Positions 26,851-38,905 of a DNA stretch of 56,391 nucleotides are shown here, in pieces. The stretch's first letter is position 1; each line of letters begins with the position of its first letter. The DNA comes from Parvibacter caecicola. Its GTDB lineage: Bacteria > Actinomycetota > Coriobacteriia > Coriobacteriales > Eggerthellaceae. The position numbers were made by a program, and so were the translations under genes. Under the pieces are notes generated by a model, which had not been told where the DNA came from, ran no database searches, and saw only the letters and a list, made by a program, of their open reading frames with translations. Location of the stretch: contig NZ_QIBY01000014.1 of NCBI RefSeq assembly GCF_003725335.1, forward strand, positions 1 through 56,391, in the 5' to 3' direction.

Positions 26851-28353
26851 GTGGCCGCCGCGATTTCCGCCCGCTTCGATGGGCTGGGGCAAGACGGCGC
26901 GCCGGCGCGGCTGGGCATTATGGGGGGCACTTTCGACCCCATCCATATTGGGCACTTGGCCTGCGCTGAGCAGGCGCGGGAGGCCTTCGGACTTGATGCG
27001 GTGATATTCATTCCCACTGGTAACCCCGCCCATAAGCAGGGCAAAACGGTGACGCCAGCGGAGATGCGTCTGGAGATGTGCCGCCTGGCCTGCCTCCCCA
27101 ACCCCCACTTCGATGTGAGTGCCATTGAGGTGGAACGGGCAGGGCTCACTTACGCAGTGGACACGGTGCGGGCGTTGCGGCAGCACTTTCCGGAAAGTGT
27201 GGAACTGTGCTACATCACCGGCGCCGATTCCATCCTCTCTATCGCCCGTTGGAAGGACAGCCGCGAAATTGCCCGCATGGTGCAGTTCGTGGCCGCTACC
27301 CGTCCCGGTTACGAGGTGGGCGCCGCCTTCAAGGAGGAGTTGGCCCAGCTGGGGGATTTTCGCGTGAGCTACTTCGAGGTAACGTCGCTGGCGATTTCCT
27401 CCAGCGAGCTGCGGGCCATGGTGGCCGAGGGCTATTCGCTGCGCTATCTCACCACGCTGTCGGTGTGCGACTACATTTTTCGCAACGGCCTGTATCGCGC
27501 TCCCTCCACCGTTCTGAAAACCACGGGGCAGGGGTGCCTGCAGCCGGCACTGGAGGCAGCGCGGGAAGGGGGCGAGCCATGCAGCCTGGGGGCCAAGGAA
27601 GTCCAGATGGGCAAGCAGCCGCGTCCGGCCGATACTCCCTTGAGCTCGCGGCAGTTGGAGGAAATCCGTCGCTCGCAATTCGTGGATGTGCCCCCCGATA
27701 ACGTCCCCCAGTGGGGGCTGTCCCTGGAAGAGGTGCTGAGCGAGGAGTTCTGGGAGGCCCGCAAGGCCGAACTGGAGAAGCGGGTGAGCAAAAAGCGCTT
27801 CGCTCACAGCCTGGGGGTGGCCGCTACGGCCGATCAGCTGGCGGCCATCTACGGGGTAGACCGCCGCAAGGCGCGGCTGGCAGGGCTCATCCACGACTGG
27901 GACAAGGGCTTCGATGACGATGGTATCCGCGCTCGCGTGCGCCAGCTGGGGCTTGAAGGGGCCATTGCGCCGGAAGTGGTGGAGAAGATGCCGCAGGTTT
28001 TGCACGCCCACACTGCTGCTGCTGCTCTGGCGCGGGAGTTTCCCGCCCTGCCGTCCGACGTGGTGCAGGCCATCGACCGCCACACCACCGCCGCCCCCGA
28101 CATGATGCCGCTGGACATGGTGATCTACGTGGCCGACTGCCTTGAGCCCCATCGCCGCTTCGGCGAGGTGGACAAGCTGCGGCAGCTGGTGGGCGAAGTG
28201 AGCCTGCCCCAGCTGTTTCTGCAAGTGTACGAATACTGGGTATACCTGCTGATGTCCCGGCAAAAGCCGCTGCATCCTGCTACCATTGAAGTGTGGAACG
28301 CCTACGCCAAGGGCCTTCTGAAACGAAAGGAACATAATGGAGAACACAACTGA
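26851..28353 (+). CDS. nadD: NadD-YqeK fusion: nicotinate-nucleotide adenylyltransferase plus HD hydrolase
   Basis: A 500-residue two-domain protein. Residues about 20-215 are NadD, which makes nicotinate adenine dinucleotide: the nucleotidyltransferase motif GGTFDPIHIGHL, TGADSI and the ISSSELR motif. A ~75-residue linker follows. Residues about 305-490 are an HD domain of the YqeK type with RFAHSLGVA, GLIHDWDK and VYVADCLE-like helices; YqeK proteins hydrolyse Ap4A symmetrically. In many Firmicutes nadD and yqeK are adjacent separate genes. The GTG at 26851 abuts the proA stop, and the gene overlaps rsfS by 17 bases. Confidence 0.92.
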   Translation: MAAAISARFDGLGQDGAPARLGIMGGTFDPIHIGHLACAEQAREAFGLDAVIFIPTGNPAHKQGKTVTPAEMRLEMCRLACLPNPHFDVSAIEVERAGLTYAVDTVRALRQHFPESVELCYITGADSILSIARWKDSREIARMVQFVAATRPGYEVGAAFKEELAQLGDFRVSYFEVTSLAISSSELRAMVAEGYSLRYLTTLSVCDYIFRNGLYRAPSTVLKTTGQGCLQPALEAAREGGEPCSLGAKEVQMGKQPRPADTPLSSRQLEEIRRSQFVDVPPDNVPQWGLSLEEVLSEEFWEARKAELEKRVSKKRFAHSLGVAATADQLAAIYGVDRRKARLAGLIHDWDKGFDDDGIRARVRQLGLEGAIAPEVVEKMPQVLHAHTAAAALAREFPALPSDVVQAIDRHTTAAPDMMPLDMVIYVADCLEPHRRFGEVDKLRQLVGEVSLPQLFLQVYEYWVYLLMSRQKPLHPATIEVWNAYAKGLLKRKEHNGEHN

Positions 28354-28789
28354 GAACCAGGCCGCCGAGGCGCAGCCGGCTAGCTCTCGCACCGCCGCCC
28401 TGATCGCGGCCCGTGCCGCTGACGATAAAAAGGCCACTGACATCATGGTGCAGGAGGTGAAGGAGCTCATCGGTGTCACCGATTACTTCGTCATCGCCAC
28501 CGCCTCCAATAACCGCCAGGTAGAGGCCATTATAGATGAGATAGAGGAGAAACTGCGGGTAGAGGGGCACTTAAAGCCGCTGCACCGGGAAACAACTTCC
28601 GACGGCTCGTGGGAACTTTTGGATTATGGCTCGGTGGTAGTGCATGTGTTCCAGCCGGAAACCCGTGAGCATTACCGCCTGGAAGCTTTGTGGAACGATG
28701 CGCCAGTGGTGGACCTGGAGTCCGAGGCCGGCATCGCCGACTTGGTGTACAGCGAGCGCATCGCCAAGTTGCTGGGACGCGAGGCTTAA
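28337..28789 (+). CDS. rsfS: Ribosomal silencing factor RsfS
   Basis: A 150-residue protein of the RsfS/Iojap family, which binds L14 and prevents subunit joining when nutrients are scarce. Conserved stretches are VTDYFVIATASNNRQVEAI, WELLDYGSVVVHVF and REHYRLEALW. A ~25-residue Ala/Glu-rich N-terminal extension precedes the domain. The ATG lies within the end of nadD, giving coupled translation. Confidence 0.95.
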   Translation: MENTTENQAAEAQPASSRTAALIAARAADDKKATDIMVQEVKELIGVTDYFVIATASNNRQVEAIIDEIEEKLRVEGHLKPLHRETTSDGSWELLDYGSVVVHVFQPETREHYRLEALWNDAPVVDLESEAGIADLVYSERIAKLLGREA

Positions 28790-28884
28790 AAACTCCTCTG
28801 TTGCCGTCCCGTTGCCGGCGCCACCCGAAGTCGGGCGGCGCCGCGCGATGGAGAAATTCGCGCAGGAAAACAACCCATTTGATG

Positions 28885-28928
28885 GTATAAAAGCACGCGG
28901 TGCCCGAAGTGGGCGCCGCGTTTCGTTT
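28885..28928 (+). terminator. Terminator-like hairpin behind a -10-like TATAAA
   Basis: CGCGGTGCCC (28896-28905) pairs with GGGCGCCGCG (28911-28920), one G-U included, then TTTCGTTT follows. It may end the obg-to-rsfS operon. TATAAA (28885-28890) lies immediately before it; if this is the pyrophosphatase -10 box, the hairpin would be at the extreme 5' end of that mRNA. Confidence 0.5.
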
Positions 28929-28975
28929 GGGGCCTTGCCTCGGGCGCAGCGTTTTCAACATTGGAAGGGAGACTC

Positions 28976-31105
28976 ATGGAAGCTTCTATTCCCTTGATCT
29001 TGGGCTTGCTGGCGGGTATCTTGGCCGCCGTGTACGCGGGCGTCTTGATCAAGCGCATCAACGGGTTGCCTGCCGGCAACGAGAAGATGCGCAGCATCGC
29101 CTCCGCAATCCAGGAAGGCGCGATGGCATATCTGGCTCGCCAGTACAAAACCGTCGCCATTGCCGCCGTGGTGATTGCGATCATTTTGGTGATTCCCGGT
29201 TTCATGGGGGTTTCCGGATTCGGCATCTGGACCGCTCTCGGCTTTTTGCTGGGCGGCGCTGCTTCTGCCGCCGCTGGCTACATTGGCATGCGCATCTCAG
29301 TGGCCGCCAACGTGCGCACTGCTGAAGCGGCCCGCACCGGCCTGGGCGCCGCCCTGCGCGTGGCGTTTCAGTCGGGCACCGTTACCGGCATGTTCGTCAT
29401 CGGCCTGGGCATCCTGTCGGTCTCCCTCTTCTCTTTCCTGGTGTACTCCGGCACCGCTTCCTGGAGCGCGCTGGTGGGCCTGGGCTTCGGCGGTTCGCTG
29501 ATTTCCGTGTTCGCCCGCTTGGGCGGTGGCATCTTCACCAAGGCGGCCGACGTGGGCGCCGACCTGGTGGGCAAGGTGGAAGCCGGCATCCCCGAGGACG
29601 ACCCCCGCAACCCCGCCGTGATCGCCGACAACGTGGGCGACAACGTGGGCGACTGCGCCGGCATGGCCGCTGACCTGTTCGAGACCTACGTGGTTACCAC
29701 GGTGGCCGCCATGCTCATCGGCAACCTGGCCTTCGGCGAATCTTCCATCGCCATGTCGCTGGGCTTCCCGCTGGTCATCGGCGCCGCCTCCATCATCGCC
29801 TCCATCATCGGCACCGTGTTCGTGAAGATGAGCCCGGGCGGCACCATCATGGGCGCCCTGTACAAGGGCCTCTGGATTGCCGCTGGCATCGCCGTGGTGG
29901 CGTTCTTGCCCATCACTTTCTGGATGCTGGGCGATGTGACGGTGGCCAACCCGGTGCTGGCCCCCGAGGGCATCACGCCCTTGTCTGTGTGGATCTGCGC
30001 CGTCATCGGCGTGGCCCTCACCGCTGCCATGGTGTACATCACCGACTACTACACTTCGTCCACTAAAAAGCCGGTGGACTCCATTGCCGAGGCCTCCGTC
30101 ACCGGCCACGGCACCAACGTCATCCAGGGCCTGGCCGTGGGCATGGAAGCCACGGGCCTGCCCATTCTGGTGATTGTCATCGCCACGCTGGTCAGCTTCT
30201 TCCTGGGCGGCGTGTTCGGCATCGCCGTGGCGGCGCTGGCCATGCTGTCGATGGCCGGCATCGTGGTGGCCATCGACTCCTTCGGCCCCGTAACTGACAA
30301 CGCCGGCGGCATCGCCGAGATGAGCGGCCTGCCCGAGAGCGTGCGCGAGAACACCGACGCGCTGGACGCGGTGGGCAACACCACCAAGGCGGTTACCAAG
30401 GGCTACGCCATCGCCAGCGCCGCGCTGGCGGCCGTGGTGCTGTTCGCCGACTTCACCCACACCGTAACCGAGGAAACCGGCTTCACGGTGCTGTTCGACC
30501 TGTCCAACCCGTTCGTGCTGATCGGCCTGTTCGTGGGTGGCCTTCTGCCGTACCTGTTCGCCTCCCGCGCCATGACCAGCGTGGGCCGCGCCGCCGGCGA
30601 CGTGGTGAAGGAAGTGCGCCGTCAGTTCAAGGAGATTCCCGGCATCATGGAAGGCGAGGGCAAGCCCGACTACGCCACCTGCGTTGACCTGGTTACCCAG
30701 GCAGCCCTGCGCGAGATGGTGCTGCCCGCCTGCCTGCCCATCGGCACGCCGGTGGTCATCATCGTCATCGGCTTCATCTTGAACGCCTGCGGCTACCCAC
30801 TGGCCTTCGAGTTCACTACCCAGGTGCTGGGCGGTGCGCTGGTGGGCACCATCATCACCGGCCTGTTCGTGGCCATCTCCATGACCTCCGGCGGCGGCGC
30901 TTGGGACAACGCCAAGAAGCTGATCGAGGAGGGCAAGTACGGCGGCAAGGGCTCGTTTGCCCATCAGGCGGCCGTTACCGGCGACACTGTGGGTGACCCC
31001 TACAAAGATACCGCCGGCCCGGCTTTGAACTCCATGATCAAGGTGTTCAACATCGTGGCACTTCTGCTGGTGCCGCTTTTGGCCCTGCTGGCTCCGGCCC
31101 TGTAG
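28976..31105 (+). CDS. hppA: Membrane-bound pyrophosphatase, probably K+-independent and H+-pumping
   Basis: A 709-residue polytopic protein with about 16 membrane segments that couples pyrophosphate hydrolysis to ion pumping. The pyrophosphate site is visible in [22 protein letters not shown] and [12 protein letters not shown]. The sequence [18 protein letters not shown] carries Lys471 at the position that is Ala in K+-dependent enzymes; Lys there marks the K+-independent, proton-pumping class. GGAAGGGAG precedes the ATG at 28976. A strong terminator follows. It conserves energy from biosynthetic pyrophosphate, as is common in anaerobes. Confidence 0.95.
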   Translation: MEASIPLILGLLAGILAAVYAGVLIKRINGLPAGNEKMRSIASAIQEGAMAYLARQYKTVAIAAVVIAIILVIPGFMGVSGFGIWTALGFLLGGAASAAAGYIGMRISVAANVRTAEAARTGLGAALRVAFQSGTVTGMFVIGLGILSVSLFSFLVYSGTASWSALVGLGFGGSLISVFARLGGGIFTKAADVGADLVGKVEAGIPEDDPRNPAVIADNVGDNVGDCAGMAADLFETYVVTTVAAMLIGNLAFGESSIAMSLGFPLVIGAASIIASIIGTVFVKMSPGGTIMGALYKGLWIAAGIAVVAFLPITFWMLGDVTVANPVLAPEGITPLSVWICAVIGVALTAAMVYITDYYTSSTKKPVDSIAEASVTGHGTNVIQGLAVGMEATGLPILVIVIATLVSFFLGGVFGIAVAALAMLSMAGIVVAIDSFGPVTDNAGGIAEMSGLPESVRENTDALDAVGNTTKAVTKGYAIASAALAAVVLFADFTHTVTEETGFTVLFDLSNPFVLIGLFVGGLLPYLFASRAMTSVGRAAGDVVKEVRRQFKEIPGIMEGEGKPDYATCVDLVTQAALREMVLPACLPIGTPVVIIVIGFILNACGYPLAFEFTTQVLGGALVGTIITGLFVAISMTSGGGAWDNAKKLIEEGKYGGKGSFAHQAAVTGDTVGDPYKDTAGPALNSMIKVFNIVALLLVPLLALLAPAL

Positions 31106-31136
31106 CCTTCGGGCTTGGCATAAGTTCTGCCCGATG

Positions 31137-31167
31137 TGGCGCCGCACCTTGCGGCGCCGTTTTTTTG
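31137..31167 (+). terminator. Terminator of hppA
   Basis: GGCGCCGC (31138-31145) pairs perfectly with GCGGCGCC (31151-31158), followed by G and seven T residues. Confidence 0.92.
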
Positions 31168-31350
31168 CCTGTGGCCCTGTGAGCTCCCCCGCGATGCTTT
31201 GCGGTTGCGAATCCCGCTGTGACGACTGACATCGATTGAGACATATATGGCACAGCCGGTGAGAAGGGAAGGTGCCCGTTGCCGTCGCTCTTCCCTTAGC
31301 TCTACCATGGCCCTCCCGCAAACGAGGATGGGTATGGAAGGGGTACGAAT

Positions 31351-33969
31351 ATGACTAATTTCATCCGCGATGCCGCATGCAAGGGCCATCAGCCACAGGG
31401 AGCCATACCGTTGCGGCACAATCCGCGGCCGCATTTGGTGAACCAACTTCTGGCAGAACGGCACCTCCCGCGGTTTTTGGTGGCTCCGGCCGGCTTCGGC
31501 AAGAAAACCCTCATGGCCGAATACGCCGATGTGGTGTTTTCTTTCGAGCATGTTTCCTGGGTCAACGGCGGCTCGCCCTGCTTTCTGCGGGATTTGGACG
31601 CCGGTACCATCGATTCCGATTTGCGCCGCTTCGACGGTGGCCTGCGACTGGCAGTGTTTCAGGATGTGCCGGTTATGGACGAGCAACGGGCCGAGGCCTT
31701 TGGGCGTTTGGTGAATGCCTTGGCGGCCGCCGAGGTGGAGGTGCTGTGCTCGTTGGCACCCTCGGCCGACTTGTACGGGGAGCTGGTGCCCGGCCGCGTG
31801 CTCATTGACGGCCATCGACTGCTGGTGAACGCCGAAGAGCGCGTGCCCCGGCTGGCGGAAGAGGATGCCGTGGTGGCTGACGGGCTTGCCCCCAGTGCCT
31901 GTGTGCCCTGTCTTCTGTGGGATGAGCGGGGAACGGCGCAGCTGCTAGAGGGATTGCGGAAAGAGGCGCTGCCCAAAGAGATGTTCCTGGCTCTGGTCGC
32001 CATGTTGCTGATGGGGCGCGGGCGGTTGGAGGATTTGGAGGGGTTTATCGGCGCCGAGCGGCTGGGGGAGACGTTGGAGCTGCTGGCGGCCTGCTATCCC
32101 TATGCTGGTATCAGCTTGGAAGAGGGTCGCTTCGAGGCGACGCAAGTGGGGGTCGAAGAGCTGGGGCGGGCAGTGGGGGCCGTCATCGGCGCCCACTGCG
32201 TCCAGCTGCCCTGCCGCAACCGCGATGGGATGGCCATGCTGGCGGCCGACCTCATGCTTGGGCGCGGCGAGAGCGTTCGGGCTTTTGAGACCGTGGGCTG
32301 TCTCGCTTCCCGCGGAGCGGCGATGCGTTGGCTGGGCCATCATGGATGGGACCTGGTAGGTGGCGGTTACTCCCGCGAGTATTGCGTGGCGTTCCTGCAG
32401 GCTAGCCGCAGCCACAGTTCGGTACCGCCCCATGCCAGCTCGGCGGCCGCCTGGGGTTTTGCCGAAATGGGCGACGTGAAGGAGGCGCGGCGGCTGGCGC
32501 GGGCCGTAGTGGCGTCTTCCGGCAGCGACGACGCCTCTCGCTCGATGGCAGCGCTGCTTCTGGCCATGGTGGGGGAAGGGGAGGCCCTGGATCGGGCCGA
32601 TGAAGCGGTAGAGCCTCTGCTGCGCAAGATGCAAATCCAAAAATCCAACGGTCAGCCATTGCCGGTATCGGCAGAGGTGCTGGATTCCATGGCGGTGCAG
32701 GCGGCCCTGCAGGACGGCACTGCTCTGGCGGTGAGCGTGTTTCACGAGCAGTGCCGCCGGTCCGGTGGCGGTCGACGCTCGTGGAGCCGCCAGCTGCTTT
32801 TCTCAGCTGCCCTGATACTGGCGCATTTGGCGCGCTGGCAGTTGGAGGAAGAGCCCCCAGCCTTTGAGGAGGAGGAGATGGCGGAGGATTTCATCCAGGA
32901 GTGCATGCTGGCGCTGGACGCCCTGGCCGTTAGCGGGGAGGAGTTTGGCTGGGCCCAGGTGCGCGTGGGCGATTTGCTGCAGGAGTTGGTAGAGTCGCGC
33001 CGCTTCAGTGTCAGCTTGCGGCTGCGGCCCCTGACAACGGTTGCCTTGAAGAGGGCCCGGGAGGAGCTGGCGGCCGAGCAGGGGGCCTACCGGCGCAGTT
33101 GCCGCCAGATGGACGCCGAGCGCTCCTCCCGCGAGGCTGCCCGCCAAGACGAGTTCCGCTCCGATTCCGCCCGCCGTCAGAAATCCTCCGCGGCACGGGC
33201 GGCGGTGTTTCCCAAGTTGCGAGTGAGCTTATTCGGGTCATTTGTGGTGCACGTGGGTGACACGCGGGTGGACGACCGGCTGCTCACCCGCCGCAAGAGC
33301 CGCACGCTGCTGGCGCTCCTGGTGCTCAACCACGGCCGAGAGGTGTCGGTGGATTACCTCAGCACCACCTTCTGGCCCCAAACTGCTCCGGCGGCGGCCC
33401 GCAAGAATTTCTACGCCCTGTGGTCGCTGCTACGTCGGGTGCTGTCAGTGGACGGCCAGTGCCCCTACCTCATCCGTACCGAGATGAGCGTGCGGGTGAA
33501 CTACGATCTGGTGGAAAGCGATTTAGATCCCTTCGAGGAACTGTGCCGCCAGCTATTGTTCAGCGGCCGTACCGAAACCAACTGGGAAGAGCTGCTGTCC
33601 CTGGCCAGCGGCCGTTTCGGCGGGGTGCTGCTGCCAGCCGAGCGGGAAAACGCGGTGATTCAGGAGAGCCGTCACCGACTGCATACCAACATGACCGATG
33701 CGCTGGTGGCCGCCTCGGGACGGCTGCTCACCGGCGGTGAGCCGCAGGGGGCGCTGTGGTTCGCCCGCGAGGCGCTGCGGCGCGACCAGTCGCGGGAAGA
33801 CGTGTACTTGGCTCAGATGCGGGCCCAAATCGCCTCGGACCAGCGAGCGGCGGCCCTGGACACTTTTTTCGCCTGCCGTTCATACCTTACCGAGCAGCTG
33901 GGCATTGACCCTTCGCCCCGGTTGGTGGAACTGTACCACTCCATCATCGAGGAGGAGGTGGCGCTTTAG
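31351..33969 (+). CDS. MalT/SARP-like transcriptional regulator with winged helix and BTAD
   Basis: An 872-residue protein. The N-terminal region has a MalT/LuxR-type opening (RPHLVNQLLAE) and a degenerate P-loop, APAGFGKKTL, in which the usual Thr after Lys51 is Lys52. A long alpha-helical, TPR-like middle (about 230-560) and a charged helix follow. Residues about 620-715 form an OmpR-like winged helix (LFGSFVVHVGDTRV, RRKSRTLLALLVL). The last ~150 residues are a bacterial transcriptional activation domain (FAREALRRDQSREDVY, LGIDPSPRL). The target genes and signal are unknown. It is transcribed alone between hppA and secA. GGAAGGGG precedes the ATG. Confidence 0.85.
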   Translation: MTNFIRDAACKGHQPQGAIPLRHNPRPHLVNQLLAERHLPRFLVAPAGFGKKTLMAEYADVVFSFEHVSWVNGGSPCFLRDLDAGTIDSDLRRFDGGLRLAVFQDVPVMDEQRAEAFGRLVNALAAAEVEVLCSLAPSADLYGELVPGRVLIDGHRLLVNAEERVPRLAEEDAVVADGLAPSACVPCLLWDERGTAQLLEGLRKEALPKEMFLALVAMLLMGRGRLEDLEGFIGAERLGETLELLAACYPYAGISLEEGRFEATQVGVEELGRAVGAVIGAHCVQLPCRNRDGMAMLAADLMLGRGESVRAFETVGCLASRGAAMRWLGHHGWDLVGGGYSREYCVAFLQASRSHSSVPPHASSAAAWGFAEMGDVKEARRLARAVVASSGSDDASRSMAALLLAMVGEGEALDRADEAVEPLLRKMQIQKSNGQPLPVSAEVLDSMAVQAALQDGTALAVSVFHEQCRRSGGGRRSWSRQLLFSAALILAHLARWQLEEEPPAFEEEEMAEDFIQECMLALDALAVSGEEFGWAQVRVGDLLQELVESRRFSVSLRLRPLTTVALKRAREELAAEQGAYRRSCRQMDAERSSREAARQDEFRSDSARRQKSSAARAAVFPKLRVSLFGSFVVHVGDTRVDDRLLTRRKSRTLLALLVLNHGREVSVDYLSTTFWPQTAPAAARKNFYALWSLLRRVLSVDGQCPYLIRTEMSVRVNYDLVESDLDPFEELCRQLLFSGRTETNWEELLSLASGRFGGVLLPAERENAVIQESRHRLHTNMTDALVAASGRLLTGGEPQGALWFAREALRRDQSREDVYLAQMRAQIASDQRAAALDTFFACRSYLTEQLGIDPSPRLVELYHSIIEEEVAL

Positions 33970-34034
33970 GCTGGTGCTGGGGGCTTTTCGCTGTGGAGAC
34001 GATGAAAAGCGGCGTCCCATTGGCCGGTTCCTGT

Positions 34035-34090
34035 TAGAATACCGAAGGTTCGCACAACGCGGCCCACGCACCTTTAGCGCGGGGCCTTTT
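34035..34090 (+). promoter_or_regulatory. secA leader: -10 box and terminator-like hairpin
   Basis: TAGAAT (34035-34040) could be a -10 box. Downstream, GGCCC (34061-34065) with CGC, and GCG with GGGCC (34082-34086), can form a hairpin followed by TTTT. This would lie in the secA leader and could act as an attenuator. No -35 box was found. Confidence 0.3.
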
Positions 34091-34111
34091 CGAGAGAAAC
34101 GGTTGACACCT

Positions 34112-36913
<2,802 letters not shown>

Positions 36914-36968
36914 CGGCTTTCCGCAAACGGCAAGTGAGACGGAAAGCGCGTTTTAAGGAGAGAGGTTC

Positions 36969-38063
36969 GTGGTAGAGGCACGGGAGCTGGAAGCGGCGGC
37001 CAAGCGGGTGGAAGAGGCCCGCGGATTTTTGAAGATCGACGAGAAGCAGCAGCAGCTGCAAGAGCTGGAACGGCAGCTGTCCGACTCCGGCGTGTGGGAC
37101 GACCCCGCCGCCGCTAGCCGCCTGTCGAAGGAGGCGGCCGATTTGCGCTCGGTGATAGAGGGCCATCGGTCCGCCGCCGCCACGCTGGAGGAGGTGCGGG
37201 CGGCCCTGGAACTGGCGGACGAGGACGAATCCTTCGCCGAAGAGGCGGACTCCCAGTTCAAGGCCCTTTGCGAGGCGCTGGACGCGCTGGAGCTGGAAAG
37301 CTGGTTCACCGGCCCCTTCGACGGGGGAGACGCCATCTTGTCGGTGAACCCGGGGCAGGGGGGCCTGGAGGCTCAGGACTGGACCGACATGCTGTACAAG
37401 ATGTACGTGCGCTACGCCGAATCGAAGGGCTGGAAAGTGACCGGGCTGGACATCGTGCCCGGCGAGGGCATCGGACTCGATCGCGCCACCATCCAGGTGG
37501 AGGGGCGCAACGCCTACGGCATGCTGTCCAGCGAGGCGGGGGTGCACCGGCTGGTGCGCATTTCCCCCACCGACGCCAAGAAGCGGCGCCAAACTACCTT
37601 CGCCAGCGTGGAGGTGCTGCCGGTGATGCCCGACGACATCGAGGTGGATCTGAACCCGGCCGACGTGCGGGTGGATGTGTACCGCTCCAGCGGTCCCGGC
37701 GGCCAATGCGTTAATACCACCGATTCCGCCGTGCGCCTCACCCATATCCCCACCGGTATCGTGGTAACCTGCCAAAATGAGAAATCGCAGATTCAGAACA
37801 AGGAAGCGGCGTTTCGGGTGCTGAGGGCCCGGCTCTACGAGTTGGAGCAGCGCAAGCGGCAGGAGGAGCTGGATCAGTTACGGGGGGAGCGGATGGAAAA
37901 CTCCTTCGGCTCGCAGATTCGCAACTACGTGCTGTACCCGTACCAGATGGTGAAGGACCTCCGCTCGGGCGTGGAAACCGGCAACGTCGATTCTGTTTTG
38001 GGCGGCGATTTGGACAATTTCGTGATCGGCTATCACAAGTGGAACGTCTCGCAGAAGGGGTAG
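36969..38063 (+). CDS. prfB: Peptide chain release factor 2
   Basis: A 364-residue class I release factor. The GGQ motif (244-246, in SSGPGGQCVNTTDS) catalyses peptidyl-tRNA hydrolysis. The stop-codon-reading tripeptide, SPF in canonical RF2, reads SPT here (199-201). The N-terminal domain is continuous in one frame and no internal TGA or frameshift site is present, so the autoregulatory +1 frameshift is absent. Translation starts at the GTG at 36969, preceded by AAGGAGA. The assignment to RF2 rather than RF1 rests on overall sequence and on the secA neighbourhood. Confidence 0.92.
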   Translation: MVEARELEAAAKRVEEARGFLKIDEKQQQLQELERQLSDSGVWDDPAAASRLSKEAADLRSVIEGHRSAAATLEEVRAALELADEDESFAEEADSQFKALCEALDALELESWFTGPFDGGDAILSVNPGQGGLEAQDWTDMLYKMYVRYAESKGWKVTGLDIVPGEGIGLDRATIQVEGRNAYGMLSSEAGVHRLVRISPTDAKKRRQTTFASVEVLPVMPDDIEVDLNPADVRVDVYRSSGPGGQCVNTTDSAVRLTHIPTGIVVTCQNEKSQIQNKEAAFRVLRARLYELEQRKRQEELDQLRGERMENSFGSQIRNYVLYPYQMVKDLRSGVETGNVDSVLGGDLDNFVIGYHKWNVSQKG

Positions 38064-38071
38064 AGGTAACT

Positions 38072-38887
38072 ATGCAAGACAACCAGGCGCTGGCGCGTCA
38101 AATCCGCCGGGACATCGTGCAGATGGTGTGCGAAGCCGGCAGCGGCCATCCCGGCGGCTCCCTTTCGGCCACCGACATTCTGGTGGCCCTGTACCTGAAC
38201 GGCGTGCTGGCCCACAACCCCGAAGACCCCCGGTGGGAGGGGAGGGACTGGTTCTTCCTCACCAAGGGGCACGCGGCGCCGGCTCTGTACGCCACGTTGG
38301 CCCGTGCCGGCTATTTCCCCGTCGAAGAGCTGAAAACCCTGCGCAAGCTGGGGTCGCGGCTGCAGGGGCACCCCGATTCCAGTATGGTGCCCGGCGTGGA
38401 AGTGGGCACCGGCTCGCTGGGGCAGGGCCTTTCCATCGCCGCCGGCACCGCCTGCGGTTTGCGCCTGGCCGGCAGCCAGAGCACCGTTTTCGCCCTGATG
38501 GGCGACGGCGAGTGCGAAGAGGGGCAGGTGTGGGAAGCGGCCATGTTCGCCGCCCACCAGCAGCTGGGGCGCCTGATTACCATCGTGGACCACAACGGTT
38601 TGCAAATCGACGGTCCTGTGACCGAGGTGTGCAGCCCCGAAAGCCTGAAGGAGAAGTTCGCCTCCTTCGGCTGGCGCGTGGCGGAAGTGGACGGCCACGA
38701 TATCAACGCCATCACCGAGGTGCTTAACAGCTGCAAGGCCCAGCCGGACGGCGCGCCGTGGGCGATCATCGCCGAAACGGTGAAGGGCAAGGGCGTTTCC
38801 TTCATGGAAAACCAGGCCGGTTGGCACGGGAAGGCCCCCAATGCCGAGCAATGCGCGGTGGCTCTGGCCGAACTAGGCGACGAATAG
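38072..38887 (+). CDS. Transketolase, N-terminal subunit
   Basis: A 271-residue thiamine-diphosphate-binding half of a split transketolase. Motifs are GSGHPGGSLSATD, TKGHAAPALYATL, GSLGQGLSIAAG and the ThDP-binding GDGECEEGQVWEA...DHNG. It starts eight bases after the prfB stop, at the ATG at 38072. With the next gene it should form an alpha2-beta2 enzyme of the non-oxidative pentose phosphate pathway, which supplies pentoses in organisms without the oxidative branch. Confidence 0.94.
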   Translation: MQDNQALARQIRRDIVQMVCEAGSGHPGGSLSATDILVALYLNGVLAHNPEDPRWEGRDWFFLTKGHAAPALYATLARAGYFPVEELKTLRKLGSRLQGHPDSSMVPGVEVGTGSLGQGLSIAAGTACGLRLAGSQSTVFALMGDGECEEGQVWEAAMFAAHQQLGRLITIVDHNGLQIDGPVTEVCSPESLKEKFASFGWRVAEVDGHDINAITEVLNSCKAQPDGAPWAIIAETVKGKGVSFMENQAGWHGKAPNAEQCAVALAELGDE

Positions 38888-38905
38888 CTAAGGGGGACGA
38901 TTTCC

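Noticed and set aside
36969-37100. Programmed frameshift in prfB
   Set aside because: The N-terminal domain is in a single uninterrupted frame with no in-frame TGA or slippery CTT-TGA site.
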